This document shows, one piece after another, positions 26,648-35,449 of a DNA stretch of 64,000 bases. The notes beneath the pieces are model-generated. The model saw nothing but the letters and a program-made list of their open reading frames with translations. It ran no database searches and was not told the origin of the DNA. A program made the position numbers and the translations under genes. The stretch covers positions 1-64,000 of the forward strand of contig NZ_SRXX01000001.1 in the NCBI RefSeq assembly GCF_004804315.1, written 5' to 3'. Source of the DNA: Flagellimonas onchidii (GTDB lineage Bacteria > Bacteroidota > Bacteroidia > Flavobacteriales > Flavobacteriaceae). Within the stretch, counting starts at the first letter, position 1. Every line of letters starts with the position of its first letter.

Positions 26648-27619
26648 TTATTGCGACCACTCTGTTGGTTCCCTGTCCCAACGGTGTTCTGCCAATTGTG
26701 CCATCAGGCTATCGTTTAATGCTCCTTTGTCGCTGGTAGCAATGTTGGCTTCTACGTGGCGCAACTGTCGCATACCGGGGATGATGGTACTCACGGTTGA
26801 TTCTCCCAAAATAAAGCGCAATGCCATTTCGGGCATAGTCATTCCTTCGGGAACAAGTGGCTTTAAGGCATCTGCATTATCAACACTGGAGTTTAGGTTT
26901 TCTGGCACGAAATAGGTGTTACGCCAATCGCCTTCTGGCCAAGTACTTTCTTTGGTAAGGGTACCGGTAAGGGTGCCTTCATCAAAGGGTACACGGGCTA
27001 TTACTGCTACGTCTTGCTCTCGGCAGGCTGGGAACAGTTCGTCTTTCGGGTTTTGGTCAAAGATGTTGTAAATTACCTGTACGGCATCTATCAATCCGCT
27101 TTTTACGGCTTGTACACCATTCCACGGTTCCCAACGGTTAATGCTTATGCCTATGGCGTGAAACAGTCCTTGCGCTTTCAAATCGGCCATTTTTTGAAGT
27201 ACCTTTTCGTCCTTCAACCAAGAGTCTTCCCAAGTATGAAACTGCATTAAATCGAATGCATTTAACCCCGCATTTTTCAGACTGCTTTCTACGTATTCTT
27301 CAATATGGTCGGGTGGAAAACAATCGTTTGAAGTATATTCCCGTTTACTCGGCCACTGGAAATTCTTTGGAGGAATTTTGGTAGCGGCATATAATTTTTT
27401 GTCGGGATTGGCTTTTACGAGTTTGCCCAATAATCCTTCGCTATGGCCTTCGCCATAACCCCAGGCGGTATCGAAAAAGTTACAGCCTAGTTCTACTGCT
27501 TTTTGCAGGGATACGAGTGACTGGTCATCGTCTGAACCTGTCCATCCGCCCATACCCCACATACCGTACCCTATCTCACTTATTTGCCAGTCGGTACGTC
27601 CAAATCTTCTGTATTGCAT
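26648..27619 (-). CDS. Aldo/keto reductase
   Basis: 323 residues, cytoplasmic. AKR marks are RFGRTDWQISEIGYGMWGMG at the start, NFFDTAWGYGEGHSEGLLG with the catalytic Asp and Tyr, KLYAATKIPP with the Lys, and LMQFHTWEDSW with the active-site His. The C-terminus has the cofactor loop IIPGMRQLRHVEANI. It probably reduces or oxidises a sugar-derived carbonyl along with the IolG-like enzyme 79 bp downstream. Many such pairs occur in sugar-use clusters, but the substrate cannot be read from sequence. Confidence 0.88.
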   Translation of the reverse strand: MQYRRFGRTDWQISEIGYGMWGMGGWTGSDDDQSLVSLQKAVELGCNFFDTAWGYGEGHSEGLLGKLVKANPDKKLYAATKIPPKNFQWPSKREYTSNDCFPPDHIEEYVESSLKNAGLNAFDLMQFHTWEDSWLKDEKVLQKMADLKAQGLFHAIGISINRWEPWNGVQAVKSGLIDAVQVIYNIFDQNPKDELFPACREQDVAVIARVPFDEGTLTGTLTKESTWPEGDWRNTYFVPENLNSSVDNADALKPLVPEGMTMPEMALRFILGESTVSTIIPGMRQLRHVEANIATSDKGALNDSLMAQLAEHRWDREPTEWSQ

Positions 27620-27654
27620 CTGTTTTTATTTTTTTTAGTTTTTAGTTCTTATTT

Positions 27655-27857
27655 AGACCTGTCAGGTTTCAAAAACCTGACAGGTCTGTTTGTTATTGTT
27701 ATTTCGACTCCATCTCGACTTGCTTCGACTCCCTTCGACTTCGCTCAGGGAACGCCGCTCAGGAGCCACCACTCGACGACCACGCTCAGCACAAGAAAAA
27801 CCTTATTTATAATTCTTAAAATCTTTAGACCTTGCAGGTTTCTAAACCTACAAGGTC
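27655..27857. repeat. Cluster of intergenic repeats
   Basis: The cluster holds a perfect 15-bp stem AGACCTGTCAGGTTT with a 3-nt loop (27655-27687), then TCGACT-rich DNA with TTCGACTTCGCTCAGGGA-type units (about 27705-27790). A second inverted repeat, GACCTTGCAGGTTT-CT-AAACCTACAAGGTC, lies at 27828-27857. These are dispersed flavobacterial elements; the hairpins may end the GH20 transcript. Confidence 0.75.
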
Positions 27858-27873
27858 AGGTCAAGATTGTTAT

Positions 27874-30189
27874 TTAGTTCACCACAAACTCATCAATACT
27901 TATAGCACTGGCTCCACCGGGCGTTTGGTGACCTGCCGGTATTGGATTTATTGAACTGGCTTTGATTTTAATCACGTTAACCCTAGTTGGGGTTAAGTTT
28001 ATTGCATTGGCATATTTTATATAGCCTTGTTCCAGTCCTTTTTCGGGTTGAATGAGTTCGCCCAATTTTACAAATTCTCCTCCGTTTGTTGCTCCAAATA
28101 CTTCTACTGTATGGGGGCGATAGGTGGCACGGTCGTTTACCAAATGGGTATTGAATTTTAGGCTTTTTACTTCGGTAGGGGCATCCAGTTCAATATTTAC
28201 ATCTAATGAAGCTCCACCAAAAATATTCCAGTTGCCGTCATCTACACTATGTCTGGCGTAGTTAAGGTCTGTTAATTTCGGGAGTTCCTTACCTGATTTA
28301 TTATCTACGACTTTGGCTCCTGCTGCTTTATGCACAGGAAAATCGATAGAAGCCACATAACCTATGGCTGTTCCGTTTTTAAAGGCTTGTGCATTTACCA
28401 CGCTGCTTTCTGAAATGGTAAATTCACCTTTATACTTTGGAGAAGTAGTGGTAGGTTTTGAACCATCCAATGTATAATGAATGTCCAGTCCGTTGACTTC
28501 TGTTTTTATGGTTACGGTAATGTTTTTTCCATTGCCTTTATGACGTATCCACGGACTAAAAGCACTTTTGGCATAGCGTACGTTTTGGGCATCCCAACGT
28601 TTAAATTGAGTTTCCAAGCGGTTGGTAAAATCGTCCCAATTGCGGTTGCCTTGTGCTGTCCAGCCTACTTCGGCTATGGCATTTAGGCGGGGAAAGGTCA
28701 TATAGGTCAACTTGCCCCAATCGCTAATGGATTCTGTCCACATATTGGCCTGAATCCCTTTTATGAGCTTACCTTCTTCTGCCGAAAGTGCATCGGGCAC
28801 TACTTGATAGCTGTAACTTTTGGAGAGTAATAACTCGCCATAGCCAAGATTGGGTTCCATATCGTCGTGACCTTGTCTTAAATCGATATAGCAATAGCTA
28901 TTGGGAGTCATAATTACTTCGTGACCTGCCTTAGCGGAGGCTATACCTCCCGATTCGCCACGCCAACTCATTACGGTAGCATTGGGTGCCAAACCACCTT
29001 CCAAGATTTCGTCCCAACCTATCATTGTCTTGCCTCTGGTATTAATTATTTTTTCAATACGTTTAAGGAAATAACTTTGCAATTCGCCTTCATCTTTTAA
29101 CCCTTCTTCTTTTATCCTACGTTGGGCGTGAGGGTCAACCTGCCATTGGCTTTTGTTGCACTCGTCTCCACCTATATGTACATATTCATAGGGAAACAAA
29201 TCCATTACTTCGTTGAGCATTTTCTCGGCAAATTCAAAGGTTTCTTCTTTACCGGGATTGTAGGTATTGTTTAACCATACCCCTCCTGTGGCTACATAAG
29301 GCTCGGCATTGACACAACCTATTTCGGGATAGGCAGCAATGGTAGCTTGTGCGTGACCGGGCATATCTATTTCGGGGATGACTTCGATAAAGCGTTCCTT
29401 GGCATAGGCCACTATTTCCTTGATGTCTTCTTGGGTGTAAAAACCGCCGTACGTGGGTTTTTCTCCTGGCTTTTGTTTGGGTCTGCCCCACCAACGTGCT
29501 AGGGTTTCGTCTGTGGTATTATAGTCCATTCGCCACGCACCTACTTCTGTTAATTTGGGGTAGCTTTTTATTTCTACGCGCCAGCCTTGGTCGTCGGTAA
29601 GGTGCCAGTGAAAGCGGTTGAGTTTGGATTCTGCCATAAAATCCAGTACGTCCTTTACTTGTTCTTTATCAAAGAAATGACGGGACACATCCAGCATATA
29701 GCCTCGCCATCCGAGTGCGGGTTTGTCTTTTATGCTTACCACGGGAATGTTCCAAACTACATTAGCCTGCAATTTGTTACTGTAAAATGAAGTGGGCAAA
29801 AGTTGCTTTAAGGATTGTAGGGCATAGAAAAATCCTGCGTCCGATGCGGCTTTTATGTTTACTGCCGTGGGGCTTACGTCCAGTGTATAGGCTTCTTCCT
29901 GTAAACTGGCATCTGTTGTGAAGATAATGTCCCCATTTCCTCTTACGTTTATTTGTGGTACCCAACCGGACACTGCTTCAAATTCACTAAAAAATAGATT
30001 CGCAGTTTTTGCTTGGGCTTCATTTTCTACGGAAACAGTGGTGTTACTATTTATTGCAAAAAAGCCATTGCCTTCTTCCAGCATTGCGGGTTTGGGGATG
30101 ATGGCGTTAGTGCCGTATTCCATTTTTGGTGACTGGCAGGCTGTGATTGCCAGCAATAGCAGGGAATAGATTATGTAATTGGTTTTCAT
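27874..30189 (-). CDS. GH20 beta-N-acetylhexosaminidase with C-terminal accessory domains
   Basis: 771 residues from the ATG at 30189, which gives the lipoprotein signal SLLLLAITAC; an ATG 21 bp upstream would lengthen it. Catalytic marks are GWRGYMLDVSRHFFD, FHWHLTDDQGWRVE, VIPEIDMPGHAQATIAAYPE and the Asp-Glu pair in YVHIGGDECNKSQW. After the barrel come a chitobiase-type C-terminal domain (ITVTIKTEVNGLDIHYTLDG) and a discoidin-like domain ending in ISIDEFVVN. It is a close paralogue of 43104-45410; the barrels are nearly the same and the terminal domains differ more. Confidence 0.94.
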   Translation of the reverse strand: MKTNYIIYSLLLLAITACQSPKMEYGTNAIIPKPAMLEEGNGFFAINSNTTVSVENEAQAKTANLFFSEFEAVSGWVPQINVRGNGDIIFTTDASLQEEAYTLDVSPTAVNIKAASDAGFFYALQSLKQLLPTSFYSNKLQANVVWNIPVVSIKDKPALGWRGYMLDVSRHFFDKEQVKDVLDFMAESKLNRFHWHLTDDQGWRVEIKSYPKLTEVGAWRMDYNTTDETLARWWGRPKQKPGEKPTYGGFYTQEDIKEIVAYAKERFIEVIPEIDMPGHAQATIAAYPEIGCVNAEPYVATGGVWLNNTYNPGKEETFEFAEKMLNEVMDLFPYEYVHIGGDECNKSQWQVDPHAQRRIKEEGLKDEGELQSYFLKRIEKIINTRGKTMIGWDEILEGGLAPNATVMSWRGESGGIASAKAGHEVIMTPNSYCYIDLRQGHDDMEPNLGYGELLLSKSYSYQVVPDALSAEEGKLIKGIQANMWTESISDWGKLTYMTFPRLNAIAEVGWTAQGNRNWDDFTNRLETQFKRWDAQNVRYAKSAFSPWIRHKGNGKNITVTIKTEVNGLDIHYTLDGSKPTTTSPKYKGEFTISESSVVNAQAFKNGTAIGYVASIDFPVHKAAGAKVVDNKSGKELPKLTDLNYARHSVDDGNWNIFGGASLDVNIELDAPTEVKSLKFNTHLVNDRATYRPHTVEVFGATNGGEFVKLGELIQPEKGLEQGYIKYANAINLTPTRVNVIKIKASSINPIPAGHQTPGGASAISIDEFVVN

Positions 30190-30226
30190 CAAAGCAGTTT
30201 TTTTAATCATGTTTATTCAATGGTTT

Positions 30227-32827
30227 TTATACGTTGCTCAGGGATTTTTTCTCGCCTGACACCCATACGGTGTTAATAGCTATGGTACCTTCTTTTATAT
30301 TGACAAAGGGTTTTCCGTTTTTTAATCCTACATTTCCAAAGCCTGTTTCGGTGGACAGGAAGGTGGTGAATTCATCGCCTATTCTGGAATCGATATAAAG
30401 GGCTTTTTCTACTGCATCATAGCGTACTCCTGTAAGTCCTTGTAATAGGCCATAGCTCGCCATGGCGCGGGCGTACCAGTGTCCACATTCGTATTCGTTG
30501 AAGGGGTTGCGCACATTACCGTCATATCTGGCGCGACAGGTACGGACTATTTCGAGCCCTTCTTCTACCTGTCCTTTCATCATCAAATGTGAGGCTACCT
30601 GATATTCTATACCTGTCCACACTTCGTTGCTGTATACAAAGGGAAGCGATAGTTTACCGCCCTTTGGCCAACTGCACAGCAACAGGCCGCCTTCGGCTCC
30701 TGCTGCATAAGCCGGACGCTGGGGGTTGGGGTAATCGCGCAAGTCTTCAATAAGATTGTACTTGTGGATGGATTTTAGGTGACTGGTTACTTTGGCATTG
30801 TCCACAGGTTCTTCCAAACCTGCACAGGAGGCTATCCACATACCCAAAATTCCATCGGAAAGGCAACCTTTACCGTATTGGTACTTGGGGCCTTCTTTTT
30901 CCAGAAGTGCTTTGGCTTCTTTGGAATAGTCTGATGTCCAGGAGTGTTTTGAAAGCTCTATAGGGTCTTTGGCTTCCAATCCTGTCCATTGTATTTTATG
31001 GATGAAGTATTCGCCATCAAACAGCTCTTCTTCCATGAACTTTTTACCTTTTTCGAGCAATTGGGCATAGGTATCAAAAGATTGGTTGAGTGCTTTGCTT
31101 ATTTCTACAAAGGCGGCTAGGGCTCCCAGATAAAAGCTGGTACACATGCCGTTTGGCCCCCAAAATTCTACATCGTAAGTATTGTGGTGGGGTTCTTCCA
31201 AAATGCCTTTTCGCTTGGGGTCCCAGGTACGGATGCAGTAATCCATACTTTCTTTTACATTGGGATAGAGTTTTTCCATCCAATTGTTATCGCCATAGAT
31301 ACGCCAATCGCGGTACACTTTCATAATGCCTCCCAATTGGCCATCTGCAGCGCTGTAAAAATTATGGTCTACTTTACGAATGGGCAGTGATGACCTAAAG
31401 GTCTGGTGTCCTTCGTTATCCTGACTGATAGTAAATTCGGTCTGTCTGAGGGTACGTTCCATGGCCGGGAATAGATGGGGAATGGCTTGTGCATAGTTCC
31501 ACACGTGGGTACATGAACCGTGGCAGCAGCCTCCTTGGTCGTTGCACCCTTCCCATCCCCAAAGGTTGCCATCGGTCTGGCGCAATATGGTTGGGGATTT
31601 TAATATGGTAAGGTTGGCGGCTACTGCTTCCATGACCTCATCGGGCAGTGTGGAAGCGTAAAATGTATCGGTAAAGGCTTGTGTTTTTTCCTGAAGGTTG
31701 GTATAGTTTTTTTGCCAGAATTGCGATACTTCTGTCAGGGAGGCAAAACGGCTGCTGTACCAAGGTTTGTAAGTGTTTGATTCTGCACAAGAGTTACCGG
31801 GTTGACAATCGTTGCTCACGGTTGCTCCCAATCGGATATCGGATTCGGGTACATACCAGGCGAACAGTAGTTTTATGGTTTTGCTTTCTCCTGCTGCCAG
31901 CGTGAAAGGTACAAAAACGGATGCTCCGGGGGCTGCTCCTTCTACGGGCTCTTGGGTAGCGGTATCTCCTTTTTCAATTTTGTTCCACGCCATGGAAAGC
32001 GGGTCCCACCAGCCTCCACGAAACCATGCATGGTCTGTAGTGCTGCTATCATCGGGAACAAATGCTGCAAACTGTCCTTGTTTCCAGGGGTTGTCCTTTT
32101 CTTCTTTTTGACCCAGTACAAAACCATTCGGGTGCTTGCCAATGTAATTGCCATTGCCCTGACTCATAAAGTTTTTGGCATTCCATGAAAAAACGGCTTC
32201 TTGTTCTTTTCCTGAGGTGTTTTCAAAGGTGTACTCGAAAGCTCCTACGGGCATTCCTGAGTTATCTTCATCACCGGGAATGAAAGGACTCCATGCCGTA
32301 ATTTTTACTTTCATGGGGATGTCCCCGTCTTCCAAGTCTATTTTTGCAAATGGGAACTGCCAGTCAAACTTGCATTTGCTAAACCGTGGCAATCCCAGAC
32401 TGGTACCTGCTGCTCCTCTTCCTGTTCCTCTTTGTCCGAAGATTTTTCGCTCTGGCACAGGGCCTTCCAATACTTTTACACCGTTTTCAAGCCCTTTTAC
32501 TTTTATGGCTGCAAAGGTGCAGGGTTCATGAAAAATGTCGGGTTTGTTGCGAACGGACATGTGGGAAATGGCTCCTGTACCTTCAATACAGAACATGCCT
32601 GCGCCCAATCCGCCTATGGGGAAAGCTATTTTGTCAATGTATGCATCGGTATAAGGGGTGTTGTACGAGCCTTTTGTATTTGTCCTGCTGCTTTCCTCTG
32701 TACCGTTACAACAATTTGAGTCACCAGAACAACTATTTAACATTACGGGTGCTGCTGCAAGGGCACTCCCCGTAAGTATGGTGCTTTGCAGAAATTTACG
32801 TCTACTGTGTTTGTTGTTGTTCTTCAT
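30227..32827 (-). CDS. GH116-family glycoside hydrolase (GBA2-like), Tat-exported
   Basis: 866 residues. MKNNNKHSRRKFLQSTILTG is a Tat-type signal, with a Cys-rich stretch after cleavage (SCSGDSNCCNG). The N-terminal GBA2-type beta domain (IAFPIGGLGAGMFCIEGTGA) is followed by an (alpha/alpha)6 catalytic domain with EEPHHNTYDVEFWGPNGMC, where the Glu/Asp region fits the GH116 nucleophile segment, and VWTGIEYQVASHLM. It also has a Cys-rich part WEGCNDQGGCCHGSC. GH116 enzymes are retaining beta-glucosidases, beta-xylosidases or N-acetylglucosaminidases. In a HexNAc-rich cluster a beta-linked sugar substrate is plausible. Confidence 0.85.
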   Translation of the reverse strand: MKNNNKHSRRKFLQSTILTGSALAAAPVMLNSCSGDSNCCNGTEESSRTNTKGSYNTPYTDAYIDKIAFPIGGLGAGMFCIEGTGAISHMSVRNKPDIFHEPCTFAAIKVKGLENGVKVLEGPVPERKIFGQRGTGRGAAGTSLGLPRFSKCKFDWQFPFAKIDLEDGDIPMKVKITAWSPFIPGDEDNSGMPVGAFEYTFENTSGKEQEAVFSWNAKNFMSQGNGNYIGKHPNGFVLGQKEEKDNPWKQGQFAAFVPDDSSTTDHAWFRGGWWDPLSMAWNKIEKGDTATQEPVEGAAPGASVFVPFTLAAGESKTIKLLFAWYVPESDIRLGATVSNDCQPGNSCAESNTYKPWYSSRFASLTEVSQFWQKNYTNLQEKTQAFTDTFYASTLPDEVMEAVAANLTILKSPTILRQTDGNLWGWEGCNDQGGCCHGSCTHVWNYAQAIPHLFPAMERTLRQTEFTISQDNEGHQTFRSSLPIRKVDHNFYSAADGQLGGIMKVYRDWRIYGDNNWMEKLYPNVKESMDYCIRTWDPKRKGILEEPHHNTYDVEFWGPNGMCTSFYLGALAAFVEISKALNQSFDTYAQLLEKGKKFMEEELFDGEYFIHKIQWTGLEAKDPIELSKHSWTSDYSKEAKALLEKEGPKYQYGKGCLSDGILGMWIASCAGLEEPVDNAKVTSHLKSIHKYNLIEDLRDYPNPQRPAYAAGAEGGLLLCSWPKGGKLSLPFVYSNEVWTGIEYQVASHLMMKGQVEEGLEIVRTCRARYDGNVRNPFNEYECGHWYARAMASYGLLQGLTGVRYDAVEKALYIDSRIGDEFTTFLSTETGFGNVGLKNGKPFVNIKEGTIAINTVWVSGEKKSLSNV

Positions 32828-32848
32828 GACTTTGATTTTTAGGTTATC

Positions 32849-33008
32849 TTTTCAGTACATGACAAAAAATGATATGTCACATTGAGCCTTTCGACTATGC
32901 TCAAGGTAAACTAAAGTCGAAATGCATCAAAAAGTCGAATTTTAAAGGTCTTCGACTGCGCTCAGACTGACATTTTGATATAAAATTAATTTTTGCCATG
33001 TACTAAAA
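32849..33008. repeat. MITE-like element, copy 1
   Basis: A 160-bp element with imperfect terminal inverted repeats TTTTCAGTACATGACAAAAA and TTTTTGCCATGTACTAAAA. Inside are the internal pair GTCACATTGAGCCTTTCGAC and CTTCGACTGCGCTCAGACTG, so the whole can fold on itself. It has no coding capacity. It occupies nearly all of the gap between GH95 and GH116. A shorter copy lies at 37539-37680. Confidence 0.8.
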
Positions 33009-33010
33009 GG

Positions 33011-35407
33011 TTATCTTATAATCTTGATTCTTTCATCTTTAGCCGGGTCTATCAATTCTCCTGTTAAACGGACAGGTGGTAATTTTTCGCCTTTTAGGGA
33101 CTCAATGGTGCAAGACACCAAGTGTCCGTACCGCCATTCTATATCTACTTTGAAGGCTCCTCTGGCAATCAACCCTTTTACTTTACCTGCTGGCCATTCG
33201 GTAGGAAGGGCTGGCAGTAAATGAATTTCCCCTTGATGGGACTGTAACAGCATTTCTGCCATAAAGCCGGGGGTAGACATTGAGCCATCTACTTGCATAT
33301 TGTTACTTTCGTGTGCCATCAGGTTTTCAAAACCTACTTGGGTGACCATATCGTTAAAAATACGGGTGGCTTTTTCGCCGTCGCCTAAACGGGTATAACA
33401 CCAGATACGCCAGGTTCTGTTCCAGTTACCTCCCATGTGTGGCCATTTGGGACCGTAGAGGGTGTGCCCTCTCATATTCAAAGATTTGGTTGCTGCTTTT
33501 GCCAATTTTGGTGTTTTTATCGGGTCTATTTGCCTACCGGGCATTAAGGCGTACATGTGGGCGATGTGGCGGTGATGGTCACGTGGGTTGTCCATATCCC
33601 ACGCCCATTCTTGTATTTGTCCGTATTTACCAATACGTATAGGTAACAGTTGGTCTCGTGTGGTTTTTACTTTTTGACGGAAGTCAGCATCTACATCCAA
33701 TGTTTCGGATGCTAACATGACGTTGGTATACAGGTCGTACACCATTTGTATGTCTTGGTATGCTCCAGGGAGGTTGAACAGTTTTCCTGCTCTGGCTTCG
33801 CCATTGGTGAGGGCATAGTCCACAGGTTTTCCGTCCTTGAAATCTACCCCATGTTCTGCGGATATGGTAGGTGCAATGATGTATTTGCCTTCGTAAGGCA
33901 CCATATTCTGCAACCAGAATTGGGCGGCTTCTTTCATGATGGGATAGGCTTCATTTTTCAGATAGTCCTTATCCATCGTGTATTCATACTGGCTCCATAA
34001 GTGCTGACAATGCCAAGCAGCTCCTGATGGATATAGCCCCCAAAGCATATCGGAGCCGGGTGAGGCAAAACCCCAGATGTTTCCTGTAGTATGACTTACC
34101 CATCCGTCTGTGCCGTAGTAGGCTTTGGCCACTTTGCGCCCGGGCTCTACGATGGTTTTTATCCAGTTGATGTAGGATTCGTGTACATCGGGGAGATTGA
34201 GTGGGCCTGCTGTCCAGTACATTTCCTGTAGGTTGATGTTACTCTGATAGTTCCCTGCCCAAGCTGCTGTTCTAGCCGATACCCATACACCTTGCAGTCC
34301 TGAAGGGAGCGTCCCTTCTCTTGATGCACTAATGAGCAAATATTTTCCGAGATTGAACAACAAGGTTTTGAGTCCTGCATCGTCATTCATACCTGTTTTT
34401 AGCATTTCGTAGCGTTCGTTGGTGGGCAGCACTTCCAGTGTTGGGTCGCCATCCATTTCCAAAGACGTTCTGTTGTACAGGCTGGTATAATCTGCTATAT
34501 GGTCTTTCTTTAATTGCTCATAGCCTTTTTTGGTAGCTGCCTTCATGATTTTCGAGGTAATCTTGTGTGGGTCGGCTCCATTGTAGAGTGGTGCTATGGG
34601 CTGGTATTCGGTTGCGGTAGTGTAGTATATGGTTGCTGAAGTGGCTCCTGAAAGTTTAAAGTTGCCATTTTCACTGGTGATTTTTCCGCCTTCGTGAAGT
34701 ACTTTAATTTTTACTTCGTATTTACGGTTGTTTCCATCTATTAAACCTTCTACGCGTATTTCGTCGCCTTTAATGGTCACTTTGTTTTGTTTTTGGGTGA
34801 AATCCCTACGGATACCAAAACTTAATTTCCCAGAGGCACTACTTTTAAAGCGTATTGCCATTACTCGGTCGGGATAGCTCGTAAAGTACTCGCGGTTGTA
34901 AGTTGTGCCGTTCATTTCATAACTCACTGTAGCCAGTGATTTGGACACATCAAGGGTACGTTTATAATTGGTGGCTTCGCCTTCGTGGTTTTCAAAGGAA
35001 AAATAGAGGTGTTCTATGGATGTTAGTGCGCCAAAATCGGCATAATCGCCTGTAAAGTGTCGCTGCACCATTTGGTCGGCTTTTTCAACTTCTCCTGCAA
35101 CAATGGCTTCCCGAATTTCTTTTAGGTGTTTGTCGCCTTCTTTGATGCCGTAATTGTAGTCGGGGTTTTGCCCCGGGCCGCCAAACCACATTGTTTCTTC
35201 GGTGGTATCAAAGCGTTCTTCTTTTATGCCTCCGTAAAAGGAAGCCCCCATATAACCATTACCGAGGTGAAGGGCTTGGGTTCGCCAATCTTCAGCGGGG
35301 TATTCGTACCAAAGGGTAGCATTGTAATTGGTTTTTTCTTGAGCGGTAACCTCTAAATTACTAACGAGACTCTGTAAGAAAATCAACAAAAATAATTTTA
35401 ATTTCAT
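33011..35407 (-). CDS. GH95 alpha-L-fucosidase/galactosidase family protein
   Basis: 798 residues with a signal peptide ending near LEVTAQ. The GH95 fold is clear: an N-terminal beta domain (ALHLGNGYMGASFYGGIKEE, TTEETMWFGGPGQ), the helical barrel (GLQGVWVSARTAAWAGNYQS, then NINLQEMYWTAGPL), and the C-terminal LLQSHQGEIHLLPALP. NIN matches the Asn-x-Asn used by GH95 inverting enzymes, but the usual MNYW is QEMYW here. TISAEHG may supply the acid Glu. Known members cut alpha-1,2-L-fucose or alpha-L-galactose. It is secreted and lies between the two MITE-like repeats. Confidence 0.88.
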   Translation of the reverse strand: MKLKLFLLIFLQSLVSNLEVTAQEKTNYNATLWYEYPAEDWRTQALHLGNGYMGASFYGGIKEERFDTTEETMWFGGPGQNPDYNYGIKEGDKHLKEIREAIVAGEVEKADQMVQRHFTGDYADFGALTSIEHLYFSFENHEGEATNYKRTLDVSKSLATVSYEMNGTTYNREYFTSYPDRVMAIRFKSSASGKLSFGIRRDFTQKQNKVTIKGDEIRVEGLIDGNNRKYEVKIKVLHEGGKITSENGNFKLSGATSATIYYTTATEYQPIAPLYNGADPHKITSKIMKAATKKGYEQLKKDHIADYTSLYNRTSLEMDGDPTLEVLPTNERYEMLKTGMNDDAGLKTLLFNLGKYLLISASREGTLPSGLQGVWVSARTAAWAGNYQSNINLQEMYWTAGPLNLPDVHESYINWIKTIVEPGRKVAKAYYGTDGWVSHTTGNIWGFASPGSDMLWGLYPSGAAWHCQHLWSQYEYTMDKDYLKNEAYPIMKEAAQFWLQNMVPYEGKYIIAPTISAEHGVDFKDGKPVDYALTNGEARAGKLFNLPGAYQDIQMVYDLYTNVMLASETLDVDADFRQKVKTTRDQLLPIRIGKYGQIQEWAWDMDNPRDHHRHIAHMYALMPGRQIDPIKTPKLAKAATKSLNMRGHTLYGPKWPHMGGNWNRTWRIWCYTRLGDGEKATRIFNDMVTQVGFENLMAHESNNMQVDGSMSTPGFMAEMLLQSHQGEIHLLPALPTEWPAGKVKGLIARGAFKVDIEWRYGHLVSCTIESLKGEKLPPVRLTGELIDPAKDERIKIIR

Positions 35408-35449
35408 TGAATGCTTTTTATTAGGTTAAAATGAGTTCAATACAAAAAA

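Noticed and set aside
27655-27857. CRISPR array
   Set aside because: The repeats are inverted and of two different families, with no regular spacers and no cas genes.
32386-32775. Plus-strand ORF of 129 codons rich in Cys, Arg and Leu
   Set aside because: It is antisense to the Tat signal and first domain of the GH116 gene. The odd composition is what the complement of the real gene gives.
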